Source: Cranoglanis bouderius
Lineage: Eukaryota > Chordata > Actinopteri > Siluriformes > Cranoglanididae
DNA length: 64,000 nt
Reading direction: 5' to 3'
Assembly: GCA_023630585.1 (NCBI GenBank)
Contig: CM042547.1
Coordinates: 3,080,950-3,144,949, forward strand
Shown here: piece after piece, positions 1-38,756 of the stretch
Layout of the letters: each line of letters starts with the position of its first letter
How positions within the stretch are numbered: position 1 is the first letter of the stretch
Made by a program: the position numbers and the translations under genes
The notes under the pieces: model-generated
Seen by the model: only the letters and a program-made list of their open reading frames with translations
The model's database searches: none
Told to the model about the DNA's origin: nothing

Positions 1-871
1 TACTGCACTCTAGTCCTTCGGGAAACAAACTGCCTTCTTCTACAGCCAAATGTTAAATTTTGACTCATCAGTCCTAAAGATTCACCCCAGTTCCTGTGTT
101 TTCGTGCATAGTTGAGTCGCTTGGCCTTGTTTCCAAGTCGGAGGTATGGGTTTTTGGCAGCAAGTCTTCCCTGAAGGCCAATTCTGAACAGACTTCTCCG
201 AACAGTAGATAGGTATACCAGGGTCCCACTGGTTTCTGCCAGGTCTGATCTGACAGCACTGCTGGACATCTTCCGATTGCGAAGGGAAGTAAGCCTGATG
301 TGTCTTCCTTCTGCTGCAGTAAGTTTGGCCGACCACTGCGTCTACAGTCCTCAACATTGCCCGTTTCTTTGTGCTTCTTCAAAAGAGCTTGGAGGGCATA
401 TCTGGAAACCCCAGTCTGCCTTGAAATTTCTGCCTGGGAGAGACCTTGCTGAATGGAGTATAACTACCTTCTGCCTTGTTGCTGTGCTCAGTCTTGCCAT
501 GGTGTAAGACTTTTGACAGTAAACTGTCTTCAGCAACCTCACCATGTTAGCTGAGTTTGGCTGTTCCTCACCCAATATTATTCCTCCTACACAGCTGTTT
601 CTGTTTCAGTTAATGATTGTGTTTCAACCTACATATTGAATTGATGATCATTAGCACCTGTCTGGTATAATTGTTTAACCATACACCTGACTATATGCCT
701 ACAAAATCCCTGACTTTGTGCAAGTTTACCTAGAAGAATTGATGCTGTTTTGAAGGCAAAGGGTGGTCACACCAAATATTGATTTGATGTCGATTTTTCT
801 TCTGTTCACTCACTTTGCATTTTGTTAATTGATAAATATAAACGGCCTAAAACTTTTGCACAGTACTGTAT
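1..871 (-). mobile_element. Tc1-like DNA transposon, truncated by window edge
   Basis: The 5' half of a Tc1-type element on the minus strand. The terminal inverted repeat ends near 871 with the reverse of ACAGTACTGTGCAAAAGTTT. The transposase would start at the ATG at 500-498. The minus frames carry the typical helix-turn-helix region (LLKKHKETGNVED) and the region before the first catalytic aspartate. It is the same family as the element at 22256-23813: long stretches match almost base for base. It sits in kit intron 2. Confidence 0.85.
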
Positions 872-1192
872 GTCTGAATAACTAAATTGTATACATAGTA
901 GTAGTGTTCTTTAGCTGATTCAAAAGCTTGCTGTTGCATGTGTGTATGCATGTGTGTGTGGACATGTGTGGCATTTATAACGCTTCACTTACATATTCTG
1001 GGTCCCAACATGTCCTTAAACAGTGACCATCTACGGATTGCTATGACATGACGTACACAGACTATTGTATAAGCCACCATACAGAACCTACTGTGTACTG
1101 TGTACAAGGGTGCCTGCTCTATCTTTTATCGGTTCTATTTTGTTTCCCTCTTCACACTCTTTGTCTCTCCAATTCGCTCTGCCTCTCTCAGT

Positions 1193-1194
1193 CT

Positions 1195-1264
<70 letters not shown>
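1193..1264. repeat. (CT)n microsatellite
   Basis: Near-pure CT repeat of about 70 bp, 80 nt upstream of kit exon 3. Confidence 0.95.
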
Positions 1265-1265
<1 letters not shown>

Positions 1266-1342
1266 ATACTGCAATGTCATGTCTTAATCTAAGACCCTTG
1301 GTTGTGTTTCATTGGTTCTTGATTTAGCCTTCCTCTTAGCAG

Positions 1343-26844
<25,502 letters not shown>

Positions 26845-29738
26845 TTAAAAACCTCCACCAAAATGCTGGTTCATCTATGAAGTCTGTCAAACAAACCCAG
26901 ACAACCCAGGCTGAGTGAAATAAGCGAACCCTGGAACAGTCATTAGGGCAGAAAGAAGTCACATCATCTTCCTACTCTCTTCCCCTTACTGATGTTCTTG
27001 GGGGACGATGTACAGAGTACTTTCACTCTTTTCAGGATCATGTGACATGGGATGATGGGACATGGAAGTTTTAGGGAGAGTTTACTTTTTCATGTTCTTT
27101 CATATTACAGTAGGGTCGATTAACCACAGTGACTCCTTCACTCCCGCACAACAGGTCGAACCTTGCCCTTTTATGGTACAATGAATTTTTAACTCTGCAT
27201 AGGTACTGGGGAACAAAGTTTATCATATATCCAGTTTGTTTTCTTGAACATAGCACATACATTTTGACAAGATTGCGATGTTTAAACCTTTGTGTATTTT
27301 CATGACCATCAGTCACTGAAAACATACAAGGGGATAAGTATACAAATATACGAACACCAGGCTAATGCAGAGATAAAATGTGTGTTGAAATGGGGGGACA
27401 AATAGTTAACACTGAGTTGTAAGAGCTAGGACAGGACTTACAATGCTGTGTCTTAGCCCTGCTTCTGTGCTAAGAGGGGGGTAACAGGGGCAGTATCGTG
27501 CATGCATTTTTAACAGAATAGATTCTGAGGTCCCACAACAGATTTTGAACGGGTTTTCACACCCAATTTTGCCCCATTTCAAGGTAATTTATGGTCATGA
27601 AAATAGAAAGAGCACAACTGTGAAAGAAATGGCTTGCGCCCAACCAATATACCGGCTTACCCAGCAATTTAAGCTCAATACAAATAGTCAGAATAGCACT
27701 TTTAAAAATTATGATCAATCACTATCTTGGATGTAGATGCTCTTTCTAAGCCGTATATACAAATAAGTCATAGAGCCTTTCTTTTTGAAAGCACATATTG
27801 GTATTGTGTTCGGTATGATGGGTTTCGGCAGCTTCAGGACAGTTTAGTAGAGATACAGTGCTTCAGAATTATTCAGTTGCAGATTGAGTATAGTTTTGAC
27901 ACTATGCTTTGCTTATATTCAAATGAAATGCTTAATAATTAAGTGAAGTGCATGTTAGTGCATGTTATTTTCCTCTGGTCTCTACATTTCTGGTAGCTGC
28001 AATGAGTACAAGAACACAACAGCTACATATAGACTCACTTCTTTTTCTTAAGTAGTTATTAGTCATAGATATTTTTTTTAAATTTTCTTGTTGTTAAAGT
28101 GTAAAGAATGTAAAGAAAATACTTCTTATTGGACTTCTATTAATTTTTTTTTTCAGGCAACCAATTTAAGTAGCATATCAAAGTGTTAAAGTGCAAACGA
28201 CGAACTTTCTGGGCTGAATAACATTTCAGCTTTAAGATCAGTATTATGCTTGGATTGTTATGTGAAGGATTTTGTCTAATACTGTGTGAGACTTTGAAAA
28301 CCAAATTTGACAGAGTCCTTCAGGCTTCCCAAATACAAGATACTGTAGTAGAGGTAAAAACCGGCAGAGCAAAAAAAAAAAAAAAAAAAAGGCTTGTTTT
28401 TAAAAGCTCAGTTCACCTTCTACTTCTACTCGTCTACTTCTACTGTTGTGTCAACATAGACATGGCTGAATAGTATGAATTTGATTGAAAAACAGAGTTT
28501 ATTGTGTTTCATCAGTGAATCTCTCATGTCTCACATGTCTGTGGTTTAGGTGCTGCTGCCTAGACTTAGGATTAGTTGAAGAGTTCAGTAGCATTTGAAA
28601 CTTTGCATATTTTGTGAGGAACAGAGAAATGTCTCAAGAGACTCCAGTTTAAACATTTTAAGATGTTGATATGGAGGCAGAGTAATATGTTTTTGTAGAT
28701 ATGTACATATTTACTGAAGCTTGTTCATATAAAGATATTGTACTGTATATTATCCTTTCTGTTCACGTTTATAAAGAAGTCACCTTTTTTTGTCATTACA
28801 TACAGTATATGAACAATAAGTGTTGCAGAGAATATTCACTCAAGCTTAGTACATTAGACTTAGGCTAAGAACATGCATCAGAAAACACCAACACTTTCCA
28901 TACAACACAAACTGTCGTGCCTCACAGTTAACCCTTCTGCTCTTTTGCCAATAAGAAACCTGAGGAACAATACTTGAGAAGGAAAGCTGTTGAGGAAAGA
29001 GCCAATAGAAAGCTACTGCTCTTCAGAAATGGGTGCCAATGGGTGCACGCTCTCCATAGGAACAGCCAATGGGCAACATCTAAGAGGATCCGCCAGTGGA
29101 CTGGTAGCTGCTCTGAGGGAGAGCCAATGAGAGCATTCTCATTCGTTTGTTGACCTATCAATTGGGAAAAGAGCAGCCCTGCATTAGAGATGGAGAGTTT
29201 TCAGAATCCTAAGACTATGAGCAACAGACTGAGTGATTCAGACTGTGCCAGGTAGACCAAGTTGTAACATCAGTAGTCAGGCACCCGTCAGTAGCTGATT
29301 TCCCAGCTCTCTTTCTGTTCTTTGTGTCCAGCTGCTTCCTCCAGCGGAAGTGTCACTTCCAGGGCGCTTGAGCTGGGGAGATCCCAGCCGCTCTCTATCC
29401 CACCTCCACCGCTTCCCTCTCACCCTCTTCCCACACTGCGATATTGTTCTGAGGGGCATCTGTCTGCACTTGTGTGTTTGTCTGTGTGTGTGTGTTCATT
29501 GTAGCATAATGCAGGTCATTTTGCTGGTAAGACATAAGAGCACTGATGAGTTATCATTTATACAGCTTGTCAAATACACTGTATACCATACACTGGCTCC
29601 TGGCTGCTGGTTTGTGGACATGATACCACTCCTGTGCTTTTGCTTGCTCTATTGTAATATGTGTAAATGATGTAATGTCACTATTTTTAAGGCAATGTGG
29701 TACGTTCATGCTAATGCTGTAAACATTTAAGTGCAACT

Positions 29739-29741
<3 letters not shown>

Positions 29742-29809
<68 letters not shown>
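29742..29809. repeat. (TG)n microsatellite in the putative kit 3' UTR
   Basis: About 33 TG units. Confidence 0.95.
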
Positions 29810-30236
29810 TTTTCATACTATTTAATATTTACTTTGCATATCCATTGCATAAATGTTACTCTACTAGTTCCACCCATATGCATTAAGGTCCTTACATGTA
29901 AATGACAGGTGGCTTAATCACCTGTAGCAGATGTGCAACTTCATTCACATTTGGTACACCTAGTATACAGAATATCATACATCTAATCACATGTAAACTG
30001 ATGTAACGTCATCATGTGGTAATAACTATATGATAATGCATGGATTATCTCAGTAGATCTGTTTTTGGACAAATTATTGGAGTTTTTTTTTTTTTTTTTG
30101 TCCCTTGAAGAGAAGGTTTGTTCTCTGCACTTCCTCATTGTATATTTATTTTAAGGTTTTAATTTTGACCTCTGAAATGTTTTATTGTGTAAGACCTGTC
30201 ATGTGTGTCTGCCATGTCTTGTTATTATACACTGTA

Positions 30237-30242
30237 AATAAA
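30237..30242 (+). terminator. Candidate kit polyadenylation signal AATAAA
   Basis: A canonical AATAAA followed within about 40-50 nt by a T/G-rich stretch (GGGCTTTTGTGGTCTTTG), the normal arrangement for cleavage and polyadenylation. It is the first clear hexamer downstream of the kit stop codon. Confidence 0.5.
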
Positions 30243-30265
30243 CCATTGAAACATAAATGATTTCA

Positions 30266-32542
30266 CTTGATATGGGCTTTTGTGGTCTTTGTATAAAGTT
30301 AACATAAAGTAAACAAGAACTTAATATCTTCCGCCAGTTATAATAATTGGGGAAATGAAAACACAAGTGAAAATAAATTTGTTAAAACAAACAGATTGTT
30401 TCATATAAGCATGTAACATATAACATGTCCAGGATGTATTCCTGCCTTGTTCCTGGAATGGGGTCTGGATCCACCACAGCCCTGGCCTTACATTTAACAA
30501 CTGTATTTTTTTCTAATAACTCAAACAATATAAAACTTTTAAACATGGCTCACTGCACATACATGTTTTTATTTATGAAGTTCTAACATCTTGTTTTATG
30601 TTAAACCCCTAACCCACAGAGTGTTCTCCATTGTATCAGTGCATTCCTTTAGGATGTCATCTCAAATTGAATTACCAGTGTGTTTCATTGTGTAAAATTT
30701 TTAGGGATATGGCCAGCCATTTGTGATCTTGTTTTGAATAGTTGAACTCCTTAAGCTGGTTGTTTGTGTTTAAATGCTGAATTTTGATTACACCCAACTG
30801 TAAATCCTATCTGTTGAACAGGGGGCTGGGCCAAACCCAGGGCTGGACATCTGCTTCCACCTAGTCACAGAAATGAAAAATAATTCATGTATGGATGAAA
30901 CACTGTCGTTACAAGTGTTGACATTGGCAACATGGCAAGATCCTGCCTTCCAATGTTTATTTAGAACTTGACGCTATGTTCTGAAAGTTTCAGGCAGATG
31001 AAACTTCGAGTTAAGAAGTGCTGCACTGTATCCGGTGCTTATGACTCTCCTCCACAGTCTGAGCTCATTGTTTGCTCATCTATCTGATAAGAGAAGAAGG
31101 ATTTCCCACTATTGAAACCTGTCAAAAACACACAGTGAGTAAGCAGCACCTGAGGAGTCTGTTTGAATTCAAAAACCAGCCGTGATATGGAGAGTTTGCC
31201 AGCATGTCATGATTTGAAAGATAAGAAACACCTGTGTAAAACCTGTGAATTTTCTCTAGGTCTTTTAATTGTTTTCTAGTGTGGGGGTTTCACACCAGGA
31301 GGATGAGAAAGGCCCTTGAATTTAACTTGGATGTGCATTAAGTCATCAAAGATGACTGGAAAAAAATAAAAACTGAAACTGTACTGGAATAAAGCAAAAG
31401 GTAGAAGAGGTAGAATACAAGGAGCCATCTGCAAAAAGATGGTGCAAAAAGATATCTGGTATCTGTTGTATCTCTGGTACAGAGATAAAACAGACAGCAC
31501 AATTAAAGCTTTTCTGATAGTAAAACACCACATATAATTGTCACAATACAATTATAACATTTAAACCTAGTATGCTAGGTAAAAAAAAAGAAAGAAAAAA
31601 AAATTAAATTAAAAAATAAATAAATAAAAACAAGAAGAAATGGAACACTTGTGAAAAACTGCAAATTCTTAAAACCCAAACTGTCTACAGTACTTTCATA
31701 TGAGCCATTAACCACTACTTGGAGTGTGACTACACAAATAAATTTTATGCTGAACACGGGCACAACCAAAACAGGTAAAAAAAAAAAAATCTTAGCCTCT
31801 GGTAAAAAGATTTTTTTTAACATTTATTGTTAATATAACCGTAATTTATCTTCATACATTGAGTCACTTCACAAACATATAAGACTTATCACAACTTCAG
31901 CAAAGTTCCTGGTTATCATAAAACATTATTATTCATAGAAGGCAGTATCTGTACAATCTGTACAAAGATTACAGATGTACAGATTGGGGAGGAAGTGGGG
32001 GGGGGGGGGGGACCTAGCACATACTGTTGTGCCTCTTGGCACAGGCACGTGTTTCTGGTCACAACCGCAAAATTGCATCTGAACACAACTGCTAAAAAAA
32101 AAAATCAGCTTACTCCTAACCAAAGTAGCCAGGCACCATCATTATTCCAGTAATTTATGTTTACACCTATTTGAAAATATAACCCATTACGATTTCATGA
32201 ATAGTTCATACTGTTCAAGAAAGTTCACTCTCTGAATCTCTCTTCAGTTCAACTTGAGTTCAGTCACTCATCTTTTTCAAATTTTATGGATTAAAATTGG
32301 CAGCAGTAAAGAGAAGTCAGTTGATTCTGCTCCGCACAATAGCTTTATTTGTTTTACTCAGCAAGACTGATCAAGGTGCCTATGAACAAATGTTAATGTG
32401 TGCTTTCCTGTGAACTCTGCACTTAGAGAAATATGACTGGCTGCATGTGATACCCTATAGCAAATGATCTTTTTAAAACAGCCTTTATGTTAGTGTATAT
32501 GTGTGTGTGTGTACGTTTGAGTGCACATGACTGCATATTTGT

Positions 32543-32621
<79 letters not shown>

Positions 32622-35080
32622 CGTTTAATGAGTGTGTTGCTTTCCTGTGGTTTCTGTGGCTTTGCTGACAGTTTGACCTGCACGTTGTGTACCGAACAGT
32701 AGAGAGATGGTGGAAGTTAGTAGGAAAGGAGAACTAGTGAAGCAAGATGTAGTGAAGAGATTAAGAAATACAAGGTGGATGAGTTCATACCAATTTGGTT
32801 GGGGCGAGGGGGTAGGTTCACAAGGACACAGCACACTTTTCTGCTTTTGCATAATATGTATTAACTGCTGTGCTTATGTAACAGTTCTTTTCAACTTGTT
32901 TACCATTACTGTGCTGACTATCAGTTTGTCGCACAAGTCCTAACCCTGTCCTTTGGCCAGAAACAATACTGTGCCATACAATATCGTAACATGTGGGCCA
33001 TATTTACAGACTCCATCCTTGGGTCCAAAATAAAATAAATGAAAATGGTGTCCTAATTAAGTGTGTAGGTGTGGTCAAGACCAGGAAACAATGTCTACTT
33101 ATTTAGAAATATAATTATATATTTATATTTATATATTTATAATATGATTCTCAGGAATAATTATAGACACCTTTATGAACAGAAATATATTTCAGCAACA
33201 GGTTCCTGTGACATATGTTTTACTTTGAACTCCCTTTCCTTGTTGCTTATTTAATACAAATGCATTTTACTTACTTATTTTAATATAAATGCCAAGTGTT
33301 TGCCACTCCCTTATACATAACACCTTAGTAAATCAGCAGCATGGATAACTAAAACTAAATAGCACAATTTCACATTTTCTTATCAGCTTACACTCAAAAT
33401 GGCAATGCCACTATTAGACATCTGCAAAATCTTACACATTGAGAAAATTACAAAATTGCTGAGAAACTACAGACACAAGCCTCAAAAACAAAAACAGATA
33501 CAGTATGACATGCACACAGTCAATATGTGTATTTTCAAAAAAACCACAAAAATGCCTAATGAATGGGCTGGTATTTGTTTTCTTTCACTAAAATTAGGTT
33601 CACAACATGCTTTCCATGTATGATCAGCAAACTGGTAAACATCTCTATTAAAAAATAAATTAATTAAATTAAAAAAAGAAAGACCTTGTCTGCCTTTGGT
33701 TTTCATGTATGTCACAGCTGATGTTTTCTCCAGCCAAGAAGCAGGAGAAAAACCCTAGCATGGCTGATACAAATTTGGAAAAGTTGAGTCAGGAAATTGG
33801 GTTGATCCTCAGATTCTTGATGTTTGTTTGCACACGGAGTATTTTCATATCAGATTTTTCACCAATGAAAGTATAACTACAGAAATACTTTTCCAATGCA
33901 CAGATGGGAAAGACCTTGTGTATATAGAGAGGAGAGAAGAAGGAAGGATGAGCCTTGGAGGGTTTTCACCTCTGATCCTCTTTGGTTGTAGATTGACATG
34001 CTCATAAGGCTTGTCAGATATCTTCACCATGCACATCAAACACCAGGCTGAAAGAACGTCTTCAGTGACAATGAAGAAACTGAAGAAAGGAGGGTCCCGT
34101 GAACAATGGATCTGTCAGTCATGTGGTTGTGTTTAGGAATGCCAGCAAGGGTTGTATGCCTCTGGACATATTGAAGCACTAATGGTGAACCTTCAGCACT
34201 GCTCTGTGTATTATGATAGCCTCTTCCCCTATTCACCTGGTAGTCAGACTGACTCCTGCATCAGATGACTGGAGTCGGAGTAGCATTTGTGTCAAACTCC
34301 ACGATCCTCTGAATAAACACATAATCATGAAGTGAGAGTGATGAATATAGTGTGCCTTTCTGTCCAGCAATTTTTACACCGTAATGTGAGCTTATTACAC
34401 AATTGTTGTTCAATTTTGCTCAGTAATCACTTGTTTTTTGTTCTAAACAACACTTTACAGAAAAACCACATACAATCAAGACTAAAATTTGATCATTCAT
34501 TTTTCCACGTGATTATGTGAATAAAATGTGATTTAAAAAAAACAACAACAACAAAAAAACAGGTTATGCCCTGAAATGTCATTTGTGAATTCAAATACAA
34601 AAGAAACATTTGACATCATGTGAAGATTATGTGATCATGTGAAAAGAAAATTATTCATAGAGACAGTCCACATGTGAAAAACTAACATGTGGGTAAAATG
34701 TGTGTTTAATTCTGTTTAATCCTGGGCTGGCGAACACCTAATGATTGATAGTAAAAGACATGAGTTCTGACAAGCATTCAAAGGGTCATGTTACTATCAA
34801 ATTATGAGACAGAAAATAATTATTTAAATGTGTGCAATTGTGTGACTAACTATAAGGAAAGGGGAAAATGGTTGTTTTTTTGAGGGTTCTTGGAGCTGAA
34901 AATGCTCTTTAGTAATTGCTTTGGTCTAAATGAAAAAAGCATCTTCCACACAATCAGATGTCCCTTATGGATACACCAATCTATGATTAGTGTGTTTCAC
35001 AAGCTCTTCAAACCACAGTCCAAGGAAAAAATGGCTGAAAAATTGCTCCGTGCAGATTCAAATTTAGAAATAATGTTGTG
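30266..35080. other. Intergenic, no gene recognised
   Basis: AT-rich DNA after the presumed kit polyA site. Open frames are short and without known motifs. A (GA)n repeat at 32546-32619 and short A or G runs (for example 31996-32010) are the only distinct features. Confidence 0.6.
32546..32619. repeat. (GA)n microsatellite
   Basis: About 36 uninterrupted GA units. Confidence 0.95.
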
Positions 35081-35109
35081 ATATTCAAAAGAAACAAGGT
35101 GATAGTTGC

Positions 35110-35210
35110 AAGGGAAAAACCCCTGAGATGACATGAGAAAAAACAAAAAACTTTGAGAGGAACCAGGCTCATAAGGAAACCCATCCTCTTCTAGGTTGTA
35201 TAAAGGAAGC
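35110..35210 (+). repeat. Fragment of a common teleost interspersed repeat
   Basis: Contains CCCTGAGATGACATGAGAAA and TTGAGAGGAACCAGGCTCAT and then AAGGAAACCCATCCTCTTCT, matching the body of the repeat at 53407-53700. Confidence 0.55.
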
Positions 35211-35399
35211 ATACTAAATGTGCTCAAAGTACTGTGTTGAGTGTTGGATATGATCCTATGGGATGAGAAGGGGCCAGTCTTTATGATCACAGCAGTGTTT
35301 CTTAGAAAGTGCAAGACTACAGTGTCCTGGTGAGATCAACCACTGATGCAGGAAGTTGAGTCCTAACTTACTTAATTAATCCTCTTCATCACCCCAGGT

Positions 35400-35720
35400 A
35401 AGACCCATCTGTTTTAACTCAGTGCATCTGGTGTGTAACTGATACATGTCACTTGAGTTTTAGAGACACTGATGTTCAAACCTGTCTGTTTGGCATTGCT
35501 GCTCAGTCTGTCAGTCTTCTGTACACTGGCGTATTTTGAAGAGGAAACAACAAGATCATCAGCAAAGTCTAGATCTTCTAACTGGAAAAAGAGAGACCAT
35601 CAGATACCCCTAGGCTTATCTGATGTAGTCTTTCACATGATTCAGTCAATAGAGACCAAGAATGCTAGACATAATACTTCCCTGTTGTACTTCCCTGACT
35701 CCACCAGGAAATATCTTGAG
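35400..35720 (-). mobile_element. Non-LTR (LINE) reverse transcriptase fragment
   Basis: The minus strand at 35545-35580 reads QLEDLDFADDLVVSSSKYA, including the FADD catalytic box of LINE reverse transcriptases at 35552-35566. Upstream on that strand a damaged VRQGSIMSSILVSI segment (conserved block before FADD) is seen at about 35690-35660. Stops interrupt it. The family (RTE or L2-like) cannot be fixed. Confidence 0.65.
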
Positions 35721-36394
35721 AGATTATCGTTAATGATGTCATAGGCATGAACAGTGGTTTAGAGAAAAAGCTGATGCATGGACACCAGATCTATTACACA
35801 AATGAATGATTTTAAGGAGGAGATCAGTGAAGTTAATTCTTTCAGATGGGTTGTGGTAAAGGATCCCATTTGCTACACTGATATGGTTGTATAGCTCTTT
35901 AAAAATAGGTATCAGATTGTCTGAAGTAGGAATAACTCTGTTTTCGTTTAATGTTTTCAAATTTGTCATGAGAAAAATACATAAAGTCATTGCTATTTCA
36001 TATGTTTCAGTGACTGCCCTATTTCTAGTTAGCTTTGCTACTGCACTAAATAAAAATCTAGGATAATTTTTATTATATTCTATTCAGCTTAAGAGATCTA
36101 GTGAAGCTCATCTAGTGGCAATCAGTGTGGCATCATTTACATCCTATCATGTGAGTGGTCTTTTTAAAAATACGAGGTTGATCAGTATACAAGGGTGTAC
36201 AAATTAAGGGTATACAAATTGCAGAGTGATCTAGACTTTAAGAAAAGTGGTTCATCAGATCAACAAGAGCAGCCCCACCTGAGTCAATACAGTGCAGCTG
36301 TGTATATCTTTTCCCCCCTAAAATGTACTGTTGTACAAGTATGATTTGTTTTTCTGAGATAGGGTGTTAATGATAATAACAGCATTAGATTTTC

Positions 36395-37685
36395 AGACAT
36401 ACAATGGATATAAAATGAAACTTAAATGAAACCAAGATAAATCATGTCAGATATTTTCCCATCTTTAACATGCTATAGCAACCAACACAATTCAACTGAA
36501 AAAGAAATAGAAACATTTTAGGGGGGGGGAAGAGAAAAAACTTACAATAACCTGGTTGTACAAGTGTGTACACACTTTAATAATGGGGTATGTGACTGTG
36601 CTTAGAATTAACGAATCACATTAAAACTTTAATCAGTAGTAATCATCATACAGCTGTCATCACTGAAGTGATTCGAAATAAACCCAAATAAAGATCAGCT
36701 GTTTCTATTGGATTTTCTTGACACGTCTTGGTTTTTATCTGATTACTAAAGCTAAAAGGCTTACAAAGCATGTTTGGGATCTCATTCTTGAAAGGCATCA
36801 ATCATGAAAGGGTATGAAAGAATTTTCAAAACATTAAATGTACCATGGAACACTGTGAAAGTCATCGTCAAAAAGTGGACAAAATGGGGCACTACAGTGA
36901 CCAAGAACAGGACGTCCCTCCAAAATAGATGAAAGGACAAGATGGAAACATATCAAGGAGGCTGCCAAGAGATCTATGGCAACATTAAAGAAGCTGCAGG
37001 AATATCTGGCAAGTACTGATTACTCTCTGCATTCTTCACATATCTGGGTAGGGTGGCTAGATGGAAGCCGTTACTCACAAAAAAATAAATAGACATCTAA
37101 GCGCACCTAAATCTCCAAAAAATGTGGCAAAATGTGTTACAGTTTGATGAGACCAAGGTGGAACCTTTATAGGCATAATTGTAAAATATATGTTTATATA
37201 TTTTTGCAAATTCACAATCACCCAAAGAACACCATACCCATGGTGGAGCATGGTGGTGGCAGCATTATGCTATGGGGATGCTCTCTTTTCAGATGGTCTT
37301 AGTCAGGATAGAAGGAATCATGGATAGATCCAAATTCCAACCTTTTTTGGTGCAAAACCTACAGGCCTCTGATAAACAGCTGAAGATGAAGGGAAAAAAA
37401 TCACCTTCCAGCACAATAACAATCCAAACTACAAATCCAAGTCAACAAAGGAATGGCTTCAGAAGAAGATCCATGTTTAGAAATGGCCCAGTCAGAGTCC
37501 AGATCTAAATTCTATTGAAAACCTAAAAATGTTTCTATTTCTTGTTCATTTGAATTCTATTGGTTGCTATATCACATTAAAGGATGAAAAAGTGTATTTA
37601 TTTTGGTTTCATTTTTTTCACATCACAAAAACCTGAAATTTTAACAGAGGTGTGTAGGCTTTTTATATCCACTGTACAATATAAA
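36395..37685 (+). mobile_element. Decayed Tc1-like transposon (plus-strand transposase)
   Basis: The ends carry ACAATGGATATAAAA (left, about 36400) and its complement near 37665-37680. The plus strand shows transposase landmarks in broken frames: GTGGTGGCAGCATTATGCTA (GGGS(I)ML region, 37250), CACAATAACAATCCAAAC (QDNNPK region, 37420) and TGGCCCAGTCAGAGTCCAGA (WPSQSPD region, 37485). The middle of the helix-turn-helix part is disrupted. Confidence 0.75.
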
Positions 37686-37700
37686 GGACAAAGTATAAAG

Positions 37701-38742
37701 GTATGGTCATGTGAAAAAATAAGTACACCCTATGGAAATTGTTGGCTTTTTTGACATATTTGGACACGCAAACATTTGATAATCTTTGAAACACTGCCTA
37801 TTAATGAAAATATACTTGAACAAAAACCACAAGAAAAATTAGCTTTTTTAATCATTTATTAAGGATTATTATCCTGTTGAAATGTCCACTTTCGGTTCAA
37901 CTTCAACTTTCAGACAGATGGCCTCACATTATCTTTAAGCACTCTTTGATATGATGCAGAATTCATAGTGCAAGCTGTCCAGTCCCTGAGGCAGAAAAGC
38001 AATCCCAAACCATAACATTTCCACCACTGTGCTTCACAGTTGGTATGAGGTGCTTCTCCTGAAGAGCTGTCTTTGGTCTGCTGTTACTGTGGTCAAACAA
38101 CTCTTATCTTTGATTTGTCTGTCGAGAGCACATTATTCAAAAAGGCCTGGTCTTTGTCTATATGCTCATTGGCAAACTGTAATCTTGCAAAGGCTTTTTC
38201 CTGGCACGCCTCCCATGCAGGTCAAATTTGTGCAATTGCTTTCAGATTGTAGAAGCATGTACTTTGACACCGACAGCTGCAAGACTTACTAGCAGATCCT
38301 GTGATGAAATTTTGACGTTCTTGGAGACTTCTTTTTGCATCAGACAGTCTGCTCTTGGGCTGAATTTGCTGAGACGGCCAGTCCTGGACAAATTAGCAGT
38401 CATTTGAATTCTGCACCATTTGTAGGTTATTTTTCTTACAGTGGAATGATGTATTTCAAATAATTTGGAGATCTTTTTAAATCCCTTGCCAGACTCCACA
38501 ACCTTTTTTTCTGAAGGCCTTACAGAACTCTTTAGACCTTGGCATAATGACACACTTCAATAGCAAAGGGAACACCAGACACTAGATATGAGAGGGGTAT
38601 AAATAAGACAGGTTTTACCTGCACTCCCTAAGCAGGTTCTAATCACTGGCACCCAATCTTGAACACCTGATTCTAATTTTATGGGTTTGAAGGTGTGCTT
38701 AATACCATTGGGTGTACTTATTTTTTCACATGACTGTATATT
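37701..38742 (-). mobile_element. Decayed Tc1-like transposon, internally deleted
   Basis: Terminal repeats GGTCATGTGAAAAAATAAGT near 37705 and the complement near 38715-38735. The minus strand at 38547-38242 holds the DNA-binding part (VVESGKGFKKISKLF, HHSTVRKITYKW, TGRLSKFSPRAD). The catalytic end is mostly missing after about 37880. It abuts other Tc1 pieces on both sides. Confidence 0.8.
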
Positions 38743-38756
38743 TCATAACATAAGAT

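Larger units (their letters stand above)
26845..30265 (+). other. kit: Probable kit 3' untranslated region
   Basis: Non-coding DNA directly after the kit stop, with no obvious transposon ORF and only short runs of A and a GT microsatellite (29742-29809). The first good polyadenylation hexamer I see lies at 30237, giving a 3' UTR of about 3.4 kb. Open frames here, such as the one at 28246, have no recognisable content. The extent is inferred; a shorter UTR using a variant signal is possible. Confidence 0.5.

Noticed and set aside
1339..1342. Alternative acceptor TTAG at 1339 for kit exon 3
   Set aside because: It would shift the phase; CAG at 1342 restores the conserved Asp-Pro start.
28246..28473. 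75-codon frame in the kit 3' region
   Set aside because: Contains a lysine run from a poly-A tract and no motifs; lies in probable UTR.
32707..32943. 78-codon plus-strand frame
   Set aside because: No recognisable domain and no conservation evidence available.
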